Part shown: positions 1 through 5,078 of the stretch, one piece after another
Numbering within the stretch: position 1 is the stretch's first letter
Layout: each line of letters starts with the position of its first letter
Assembly (NCBI GenBank): GCA_039800325.1
Contig: JBDLQY010000145.1
Location: forward strand, 1-7,060
DNA: 7,060 nucleotides
Direction of reading: 5' to 3'
From: SYIM01 sp039800325
Lineage (GTDB): Bacteria; Pseudomonadota; Gammaproteobacteria; Burkholderiales; Burkholderiaceae_E
The notes under the pieces: model-generated
Told to the model about the DNA's origin: nothing
Database searches by the model: none
What the model saw: only the letters and a program-made list of their open reading frames with translations
Program-made: the position numbers and the translations under genes

Positions 1-1371
1 GATCGGGAAGCCTTCCAGGAAATTGATTACCGCCGCATGTTCGGGCCTATGGCCAAGTGGGTTGCTCAGATTGACCGTGCTGAACGCATCCCCGAGTACG
101 TCAGCCATGCGTTTCAGGTCGCGACCAGTGGCCGCAACGGCCCAGTGGTGCTGGCACTGCCCGAAGACATGCTGGTGGCGCGCGCCCATCCCGCGCAACC
201 CGCTGCCCACACGCCGGTCCGCGCCTCGCCCTCCGCGGCACAGATCGACCGCCTGCGCCAGCTTTTAAGCCAGGCAAAACGCCCGGTATTGATGCTGGGT
301 GGCACAGGGTGGACACAATCGGCCTGCGACGATATTCGCCGGTTCGTCGAGGTCAACGCCCTACCCGTCACCTGCGCCTTCCGCTATCAGGACTTGTTCG
401 ACAACCGTCATCCGCAGTACGCCGGCGACGTGGGTATCGGTATCAATCCCAAACTGGCCGCCCGCATCAGGGCCTCTGATCTGGTGATCGCTATCGGTCC
501 ACGCCTCGGTGAGATGACCACCTCCGGCTATACCCTGTTCGAGGTGCCTCGTCCCAAGCAGGGCCTGGTGCATGTGCACGCCGGTCTCGAAGAACTGGGC
601 AGCGTCTATCAGGCCGATTTGATGATCGCGGCCGGCATGCCCGAAATTGCATTCAGTCTGCGAGATGTGAAAGTCGACAGCTCGGCCTGGGCGGGATCTG
701 CGGCCCAGGCTCATGCTGACTTGCAAAGCTGGCGCGAACGGCCCCCGCTTTATCAGGGGCAGACACCGACACTTGACCTCTGGGCAGTAATGCAAACCCT
801 GTCTCGGGTGGCACCGGAAGACACCATCATTACCAACGGCGCGGGCAACTTCGCCACCTGGGCGCACCGCTTCTGGCCCTATGCCGGTCTGCGTACCCAG
901 CTAGCCAGCACCTCGGGCGCCATGGGCTATGGTGTGCCAGCCGCCGTCGCAGCGGGCATCTGCGCCCCAGAGCGCACTGTGGTCTGTATTGCCGGTGATG
1001 GCGACTTCCTCATGACTGGACAAGAGCTGGCCACCGCCGTACAGCACGATGCCGGCCTGGTGGTGATCGTGTTCAACAACAGCATGTACGGCACCATTCG
1101 CATGCATCAGGAGCGCGAGTACCCCGAGCGCGTGTTTGGCACACGTCTGCACAACCCTGATTTCGCGAAATACGCCGAGGCCTTCGGTGGCTTCGGCGCG
1201 AAGGTAACGCACACGGCCGAATTTGAACCCGCCTTGAACGCGGCCCTGGCCTTTGCGCGCGAGCGGCGTCGCCCGGCAGTCATTGAGCTCAGCGTAGACC
1301 CGCAGCACATCACGCCCAATCTGTCGCTGGATTCAATCCGAGAAAAGTCGTTGAACACCAAGCCCCGCTGA
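1..1371 (+). CDS. Thiamine-diphosphate-dependent enzyme, acetolactate synthase-like superfamily (5' end missing)
   Basis: The reading frame is open from the first base, so the gene begins outside the window; 456 residues are present. Full-length relatives have roughly 550 residues, so about 100 N-terminal ones, including the catalytic Glu of the PYR domain, are missing. Numbering from the first codon here, the end of the PYR domain is seen (GPVVLALPEDM), then a central domain to about residue 215, then the diphosphate-binding domain. That domain carries the ThDP/Mg signature GDG at 332-334 with NN at 359-360. These features place it in the COG0028 family of enzymes that decarboxylate or ligate 2-oxo acids. 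The FAD-contacting RFDDR motif of true acetolactate synthases is replaced by RLGEMTT (168-174), so I do not call it ilvB; the substrate is unknown. It looks monocistronic or last in its operon, since a terminator-like hairpin follows. Family is confident, function is not. Confidence 0.88.
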   Translation, partial: DREAFQEIDYRRMFGPMAKWVAQIDRAERIPEYVSHAFQVATSGRNGPVVLALPEDMLVARAHPAQPAAHTPVRASPSAAQIDRLRQLLSQAKRPVLMLGGTGWTQSACDDIRRFVEVNALPVTCAFRYQDLFDNRHPQYAGDVGIGINPKLAARIRASDLVIAIGPRLGEMTTSGYTLFEVPRPKQGLVHVHAGLEELGSVYQADLMIAAGMPEIAFSLRDVKVDSSAWAGSAAQAHADLQSWRERPPLYQGQTPTLDLWAVMQTLSRVAPEDTIITNGAGNFATWAHRFWPYAGLRTQLASTSGAMGYGVPAAVAAGICAPERTVVCIAGDGDFLMTGQELATAVQHDAGLVVIVFNNSMYGTIRMHQEREYPERVFGTRLHNPDFAKYAEAFGGFGAKVTHTAEFEPALNAALAFARERRRPAVIELSVDPQHITPNLSLDSIREKSLNTKPR

Positions 1372-1377
1372 GGTCAT

Positions 1378-1399
1378 GGCCTGAGGGCAGGCCTATTTT
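1378..1399 (+). terminator. Probable rho-independent terminator after the ThDP enzyme gene
   Basis: A perfect 6-bp GC-rich stem (ggcctg 1378-1383, caggcc 1388-1393) closes a 4-nt loop (aggg). It is followed directly by tattttg. It lies 7 nt after the stop codon. The stem is short and the T-tract is interrupted by one A, so termination may be partial. The position, between the ThDP enzyme gene and the brnT promoter region, fits a transcription boundary. Confidence 0.55.
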
Positions 1400-1425
1400 G
1401 GTAAGAATACAATTGTCCATACAAT
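1398..1425 (+). promoter_or_regulatory. Candidate brnTA promoter (-35 TTGGTA, -10 TACAAT)
   Basis: TTGGTA at 1398-1403 and TACAAT at 1420-1425 are separated by 16 bp. They match the sigma-70 consensus at 4 of 6 and 5 of 6 positions. A start point about 7 nt after the -10 would fall at or next to the A of the brnT ATG (1432), giving a leaderless or nearly leaderless mRNA. No Shine-Dalgarno sequence precedes brnT, which agrees with that. A second TACAAT at 1408-1413 could serve as a -10 instead but has no recognisable -35. Confidence 0.4.
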
Positions 1426-1446
1426 ACGCACATGGGTATTGTATGG
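1417..1446. promoter_or_regulatory. Perfect 11-bp inverted repeat over the brnT start: probable BrnA operator
   Basis: The left arm ccatacaatac (1417-1427) and right arm gtattgtatgg (1436-1446) are exact reverse complements around an 8-nt spacer that contains the brnT ATG. A further ATACAAT box lies at 1407-1413, in direct orientation to the one in the left arm (1419-1425) and exactly 12 bp upstream of it. BrnA-type ribbon-helix-helix antitoxins repress their own operon by binding inverted repeats at the promoter. The repeat overlaps the candidate -10, so occupancy would block transcription. In RNA the same arms could form a hairpin with the start codon in its loop. Operator function is inferred. 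Confidence 0.6.
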
Positions 1447-1803
1447 GACCCCGCCAAGGCTGCGGCCAACTTGCGCTCGCACGGCATCGACTTCGCCGAG
1501 GCGGCTACGGTCCTCACTGACGACTATGCGCTTACTCGCGAAGATCCTGACGTTTTCGGAGAGCAGCGATTCATTTCTCTTGGCATGAGCGCTATGGGTT
1601 TCTTGCTTGTCGTTGTGTACACGCATCGCCCTCCCGACTTTTTTCGAATAATCTCAGCTTGGAAAGCCAACCGCCCTCAGAGAGCCGCCTATGAAGCACA
1701 CCGTCGCCGAGCCTGTCAGAAATATCGATTTCACGCATGCGGTCCGAGGCGCTCCTATTCCGACCGAACCCGGCAAAACAAAGATTTCGATTCGGTTAGA
1801 TAA
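1432..1803 (+). CDS. brnT: BrnT-family (DUF497) toxin of a type II toxin-antitoxin system, with C-terminal run-on
   Basis: BrnT toxins are small RelE-like ribonucleases that arrest translation and are neutralised by the adjacent BrnA. The family pattern is clear: WDPAKAAANLRSHGIDFAEA near the N-terminus (residues 5-24), then a beta-rich core (GEQRFISLGMSAMGFLLVVVYTHR), then RIISAWKA and RAAYE ending at residue 88, where family members usually stop soon after. This frame instead continues to residue 123 with a tail rich in Arg, Lys and aromatics that resembles nothing known. It overlaps brnA by 113 nt in another frame. The usual Arg of the ISAR motif is Trp77 (TGG, one transition from CGG). 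ATG 1432 is chosen because the WDP motif follows it directly. There is no Shine-Dalgarno, so leaderless translation is possible. The lower GC suggests horizontal acquisition. Family call is confident; activity of this copy is uncertain. Confidence 0.85.
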   Translation: MGIVWDPAKAAANLRSHGIDFAEAATVLTDDYALTREDPDVFGEQRFISLGMSAMGFLLVVVYTHRPPDFFRIISAWKANRPQRAAYEAHRRRACQKYRFHACGPRRSYSDRTRQNKDFDSVR

Positions 1804-2020
1804 CCGCGTACTGGATTATTTCCGCTCTGAAGTTGAAAAGGCGGGGGCTGGCAACTACCAAACGCTGATCAACGATGCCTTGGTTGCGGTTATTCAGCAG
1901 CGTTCGATGCTTGACGCCTTACGCCTTGTGGTACGCGAAGAGTTGGCCGCGGGAAAAGCGCCAACGGTCAAAAGGCCCCGCAAAAGACAAGCCGTGTCAG
2001 CGAGCGAGCGCTCCACCTAG
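1691..2020 (+). CDS. brnA: BrnA-family ribbon-helix-helix antitoxin
   Basis: The 109-residue product has the ribbon-helix-helix layout of BrnA antitoxins: a beta strand TKISIRLD (30-37), helix 1 (about 38-50) with YFRSEVEKAG, then the family-typical GNYQTLIN turn and helix 2 (54-70). A basic C-terminal tail follows (KRPRKRQ around 95-101). BrnA binds BrnT and, through its DNA-binding half, represses the brnTA operon. The start is ATG 1691, the only ATG downstream of an in-frame TAA at 1649-1651. A GAGAG stretch 6 nt upstream is a weak Shine-Dalgarno inside brnT. The first 113 nt lie within the brnT frame, so translation is probably coupled. The gene ends 83 nt before glyA. In this family the DNA-binding domain sits in the C-terminal part, and the N-terminal 25 or so residues usually contact the toxin. 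Confidence 0.85.
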   Translation: MKHTVAEPVRNIDFTHAVRGAPIPTEPGKTKISIRLDNRVLDYFRSEVEKAGAGNYQTLINDALVAVIQQRSMLDALRLVVREELAAGKAPTVKRPRKRQAVSASERST

Positions 2021-2046
2021 CGTACGAACAGGCCGAGCGCTTTCCG

Positions 2047-2052
2047 ATAAAA
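2047..2052 (+). promoter_or_regulatory. Candidate -10 element of the glyA promoter (TAAAAT)
   Basis: TAAAAT within the 83-bp brnA-glyA gap matches the sigma-70 -10 consensus at 5 of 6 positions. The best -35 at acceptable spacing (around 2025-2030, cgaaca) is poor. It would give a leader of about 45 nt. It is the only AT-rich element in the gap, and glyA needs its own promoter if brnTA is a late insertion. Confidence 0.4.
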
Positions 2053-2093
2053 TCGACGATTCCGTTTACGCCCGACCCGGGCGGCCACTGCAG

Positions 2094-2097
2094 GGAG
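2094..2097 (+). promoter_or_regulatory. Shine-Dalgarno GGAG supporting the GTG start of glyA
   Basis: GGAG ends 6 nt before GTG 2104. No in-frame ATG near this position would leave the conserved N-terminus of GlyA intact, so this site decides the start. Confidence 0.7.
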
Positions 2098-2103
2098 TCT
2101 TCC

Positions 2104-3348
2104 GTGTTCAAGCGCTCAGTCGGCATCGATCAGATCGATCCCGAAGTCTGGAATGCCATCCACCTCGAGAACCAGCGTCAGGAAGACCACATTGAACTGA
2201 TCGCCTCTGAAAACTACGCCAGTCCGGCTGTGATGGCGGCTCAGGGCAGTCAGCTCACCAACAAGTACGCAGAAGGCTACCCGGGCAAGCGCTACTACGG
2301 CGGCTGCGAAAACGTTGACATCGTCGAGCAGCTGGCTATCGACCGTCTGCGCAAGTTATACGGTGCCGATGCGGCCAATGTGCAACCGCACTCGGGTGCT
2401 CAGGCCAATCAGGCGGTGTTTCTAGCTTTTCTGAAGCCGGGGGACACCATCATGGGCATGAGCCTGGCCGAGGGCGGTCATCTCACGCACGGTATGGCGC
2501 TGAACTTGTCAGGTAAGTGGTTTAACGTGGTCTCGTACGGGCTTAACCAGCGCGAAGAGATCGACTATGAGGCCATGGAGCGCAAGGCGCGCGAAAGCCG
2601 CCCAAAGCTGATCATTGCGGGTGCCTCGGCCTACAGTCTGCGCATTGATTGGGCGCGTTTTGCCCAGGTGGCCCGCGAAATCGGCGCCATCTTCATGGTC
2701 GACATGGCGCACTACTCGGGCCTGGTCGCAGGCGGGGTCTATCCCAATCCCGTGCCCCACGCAGACATTGTCACGTCCACCACTCACAAGAGTCTTCGCG
2801 GACCACGCGGCGGTTTCATTCTCATGAAGGCTGAGCATGAAAAAGCGATCAACTCGGCGGTGTTTCCAGGCCTTCAGGGCGGCCCGCTGATGCACGTTAT
2901 CGCTGCAAAAGCAGTCGCTTTTGGCGAAGCACTCAAGCCTGATTTTCGTCAGTATCAAGAGCGCGTGCTGGCCAATGCCGCAGCGCTCGCCGACGCGCTG
3001 ACGCAGCGCGGCCTGCGCATCGTATCGGGGCGCACTGAGTCGCATGTGATGTTGGTCGACCTTCGCGCCAAACGTATCACGGGCAAAGAGGCCGAGCGCA
3101 TTCTGGGTACGGCTCACATAACCTGCAACAAAAACGCTATTCCTAACGATCCCGAAAAAGCCATGGTCACCAGTGGCATCCGCCTCGGATCGCCGGCCAT
3201 GACCACCCGTGGTTTTGGTGTTGAAGAGGCGCGGGTGGTAGGTCATCTCATCGCTGATGTGCTCGATACACCTACCGACGAGGCGGTGCTGGCACGGGTT
3301 CGTAAGGACGTCTCAGCCCTAACCGGGCGTTTCCCGGTTTACGGCTGA
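2104..3348 (+). CDS. glyA: Serine hydroxymethyltransferase
   Basis: This cytosolic pyridoxal-phosphate enzyme converts serine and tetrahydrofolate into glycine and 5,10-methylene-tetrahydrofolate, the main source of one-carbon units. Its 414 residues match the family (417 in E. coli) and numbering coincides with E. coli: Ser35, Tyr55, Glu57 and Tyr65 at the active site, Asp200 and His203 in VDMAH, and the PLP-binding Lys229 in TTHKSLRGPRGG. The HYSGLVAGG and THKS variants, in place of HIAGLVAAG and THKT, resemble Burkholderiales sequences. The start is GTG, backed by GGAG 6 nt upstream, and gives the expected N-terminus. nrdR follows after 19 nt, a pairing common in beta-proteobacteria, so the two are probably one operon; together they touch folate/one-carbon and deoxynucleotide metabolism. 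No damage is seen. Confidence 0.98.
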   Translation: MFKRSVGIDQIDPEVWNAIHLENQRQEDHIELIASENYASPAVMAAQGSQLTNKYAEGYPGKRYYGGCENVDIVEQLAIDRLRKLYGADAANVQPHSGAQANQAVFLAFLKPGDTIMGMSLAEGGHLTHGMALNLSGKWFNVVSYGLNQREEIDYEAMERKARESRPKLIIAGASAYSLRIDWARFAQVAREIGAIFMVDMAHYSGLVAGGVYPNPVPHADIVTSTTHKSLRGPRGGFILMKAEHEKAINSAVFPGLQGGPLMHVIAAKAVAFGEALKPDFRQYQERVLANAAALADALTQRGLRIVSGRTESHVMLVDLRAKRITGKEAERILGTAHITCNKNAIPNDPEKAMVTSGIRLGSPAMTTRGFGVEEARVVGHLIADVLDTPTDEAVLARVRKDVSALTGRFPVYG

Positions 3349-3367
3349 GCACTCGGCTTAGCCAGCC

Positions 3368-3883
3368 ATGCGCTGTCCGTTTTGCGATCATCCTGAAACA
3401 CAGGTGATCGAAACTCGTGAGTCCGACGACGGTGACGCCATCCGCCGCCGTCGTCGCTGTCTGCAATGCGACAAGCGCTTCACCACCTACGAGCGTATTG
3501 AGCTGGTCTTGCCCTCGGTGGTTAAACGCAACGGCGTGCGCGCCGAATTTGATCGCCGCAAGCTGCGTGCATCTCTGGCCCTGGCACTGCGTAAACGCCC
3601 GGTCAGTGCAGAAGCGGTTGATGCAGCGATCCATCGCATCGAAGAGCGCCTGCTATCACTGGGCTTGAGGGAAGTCGGTAGCGACCGGGTAGGCGAACTG
3701 GTCATGCGCGAGTTGAAAGCCCTCGACAAGATTGCCTACGTGCGTTTCGCTTCGGTGTATCGCAACTTTGAAGACATCGACGAGTTTGCCGATGTCATTG
3801 CCGAAGTGCGAGTACGCAAGGCCTCAAACGGCAAACCGGCCAGCGCGTCTGGTCAACGTAAAAGGCCTGGCTCCAAGAACTGA
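3368..3883 (+). CDS. nrdR: Transcriptional repressor NrdR of ribonucleotide reductase genes
   Basis: NrdR senses ATP/dATP and represses ribonucleotide reductase operons by binding NrdR boxes. The product starts with the canonical zinc ribbon: MRCPFC and CLQC supply Cys3, Cys6, Cys31 and Cys34, followed by KRFTTYER. An ATP-cone domain covers about residues 48-140, including VVKRNGVRAEFDRRKLRASL and the conserved end YVRFASVYRNFEDIDEF. At 171 residues it is slightly longer than most members because of a basic tail (RKASNGKP to RKRPGSKN). ATG 3368 is fixed by the MRCPFC N-terminus, which is nearly invariant in the family. No good Shine-Dalgarno precedes it, so translation may depend on coupling to glyA, 19 nt upstream. 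It converges with the histidine phosphatase gene, with 47 nt between the stop codons and no clear terminator in that gap. Confidence 0.97.
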   Translation: MRCPFCDHPETQVIETRESDDGDAIRRRRRCLQCDKRFTTYERIELVLPSVVKRNGVRAEFDRRKLRASLALALRKRPVSAEAVDAAIHRIEERLLSLGLREVGSDRVGELVMRELKALDKIAYVRFASVYRNFEDIDEFADVIAEVRVRKASNGKPASASGQRKRPGSKN

Positions 3884-3930
3884 GCAAACAACCCAAGCCG
3901 ATCGTTGCTGCGCCACACCGCAAAAGCCCG

Positions 3931-4590
3931 TCAGCCCTTGGCCTCGATATCATCAAGTGCCTCGGGCAGGTGCGAGACATCGCCCCAATTGATAATGCTG
4001 AAGGCTTGCCCATCCCAGCGGATGTGATTGAAGCTGGCATTCTTCAGATCGAAATGGCGCGGAGCCTGCAGATCGAGGCCTGCCGCAATTCGGTAGACGC
4101 AATCGAGCACGCCGCCATGCGTGGCCACCACTACAGTTTGACGCGCGTATTCCTGAACAAGCGCCGCTAAAGCCCGGTGAACACGGGCGTTAAAGACATC
4201 AAGCGACTCGCCGCCCCCTGGTAGTGCGAAATCAGGTTCACGAGCACGCCATCGCTGATAGGCCTGCGCCGCGGTCTGCTGTAAGTCATCATGCGTCTGC
4301 CCTTCAAACATACCGTAATGTCGCTCTCTCCAGAGAGGCTCAATCTGCAGGTCGAGGCCGCAGGCGTGCGCAATGGCGGCGCCAGTATCGCGCGCACGGG
4401 AAAGATCGCTGGCCAGCACTCGGTGAACGGGCTGCGCGGCGCGCGACTCGGCGAAGCGGCGCCCCGTCAGGCGCGCCTGCTCTCGTCCCGATTCATTTAA
4501 AGGAATATCGATCTGCCCTTGAAAGCGCCGAGCCTGATTCCAATCGGTAACCCCATGCCGCACCAGAATGACATCGGTGTGTTGATTCAA
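3931..4590 (-). CDS. Histidine phosphatase superfamily protein (phosphoglycerate mutase-like, substrate unknown)
   Basis: The 219-residue protein has the full branch-1 histidine phosphatase set. The phospho-acceptor His12 sits in LVRHG, Arg65 in SDLSRARDT, the acid Glu89 in WRERHYGMFEG, and the second His158 in VATHGG. Length and motifs fit the GpmB/CobC/PhoE-type monomeric phosphatases rather than the larger cofactor-dependent mutase GpmA. Similar genes are often annotated gpmB, but phosphatase activity on an unknown small molecule is the safer call. No signal peptide is present, so it is cytosolic. The start is TTG 4590: there is no upstream ATG in the gap, AGGAG stands 8 nt upstream, and the TTGA overlap with the dtd stop implies translational coupling. 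It is the last gene of the tyrS-dtd operon. A CobC-like alpha-ribazole phosphatase role cannot be excluded, though no cobalamin gene is nearby. Confidence 0.93.
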   Translation of the reverse strand: MNQHTDVILVRHGVTDWNQARRFQGQIDIPLNESGREQARLTGRRFAESRAAQPVHRVLASDLSRARDTGAAIAHACGLDLQIEPLWRERHYGMFEGQTHDDLQQTAAQAYQRWRAREPDFALPGGGESLDVFNARVHRALAALVQEYARQTVVVATHGGVLDCVYRIAAGLDLQAPRHFDLKNASFNHIRWDGQAFSIINWGDVSHLPEALDDIEAKG

Positions 4591-5060
4591 GCTTGTATCT
4601 CCTCGCCGCGGGCGGCATCAACCGGGACGCGAAGCCACAGGGTGACCGGCCCATCATTAACCAGACTGACTTTCATATCGGCACCAAATGAGCCCGTTTG
4701 GACAGGACTGTGCGCCTGACGGGCCAGGGCGACAAACTGGTCGTAAAGACGCTCGCCCTCCTGGGGCGGGGCCGCCTGCGAAAAACCCGGTCGATTACCC
4801 GAGCGGGTATCCGCAGCCAGGGTGAACTGTGAAACGATCAGCAGGCCTCCGCCTACATCGACAACGCTTCGGTTCATTCGACCCGACTCGTCCGAAAAAC
4901 AGCGAAGCTTAAGAAGGCGCGCCAGCAGCCGCTCACAGGCCGATTCATGGTCCCCGCGCTCAGCGCAGAAAAAGACCAGAAGACCGTGGTCAATATGGGC
5001 AACGGTCTCGCCGGCAACCGTGACTGCAGCCTGACTGACTCGCTGAATCAGCGCCAGCAT
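4587..5060 (-). CDS. dtd: D-aminoacyl-tRNA deacylase (D-Tyr-tRNA deacylase)
   Basis: Dtd hydrolyses D-amino acids, and also glycine mis-attached to tRNA-Ala, from tRNA, which proofreads chirality in the cytosol. The signatures are intact: N-terminal MLALIQRVSQAAVTV, the catalytic-region motif SQFTLAADT (77-85) followed by GNRPGF, and NDGPVTLWL with the Gly-cisPro pair at 137-138 that excludes L-amino acids. The protein has 157 residues against about 145 in E. coli, the surplus being a C-terminal tail (about 145-157) that also encodes the ribosome-binding site of the next gene. The ATG at 5060 yields the canonical N-terminus and is preceded by a G-rich stretch (aggg, 12-15 nt upstream, and gggca closer). 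It lies 18 nt after tyrS, so charging and proofreading enzymes are co-expressed, which fits TyrRS being a main source of D-aminoacyl-tRNA. Confidence 0.97.
   Translation of the reverse strand: MLALIQRVSQAAVTVAGETVAHIDHGLLVFFCAERGDHESACERLLARLLKLRCFSDESGRMNRSVVDVGGGLLIVSQFTLAADTRSGNRPGFSQAAPPQEGERLYDQFVALARQAHSPVQTGSFGADMKVSLVNDGPVTLWLRVPVDAARGEEIQA
4599..4604 (-). promoter_or_regulatory. Shine-Dalgarno GAGGAG for the TTG-started phosphatase gene
   Basis: Read on the - strand, GAGGAG ends 8 nt before TTG 4590. It lies inside the last codons of dtd (Gly-Glu-Glu-Ile). It is the strongest ribosome-binding site in the operon and supports the non-ATG start. Confidence 0.7.
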
Positions 5061-5078
5061 GAATGCCCTGCCCTAAGT

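Noticed and set aside
361..867. 168-residue open frame on the - strand
   Set aside because: It is antisense to the ThDP enzyme gene and its sequence resembles no family.
901..1308. 135-residue open frame on the - strand
   Set aside because: It is antisense to the conserved ThDP-binding domain; no start context or motif supports it.
1875..2195. 106-residue frame overlapping brnA and the glyA start
   Set aside because: It is out of frame with both recognised genes and has a low-complexity composition typical of a shadow.
2509..3246. 245-residue open frame on the - strand
   Set aside because: It lies wholly antisense to intact glyA, has no recognisable domain, and is a by-product of GC-rich codon use.
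3884..3930. Possible bidirectional terminator between nrdR and the phosphatase gene
   Set aside because: Only a 4-bp stem (tgcg/cgca, 3908-3921) is found, with no proper T-tract on either strand; too weak to call.
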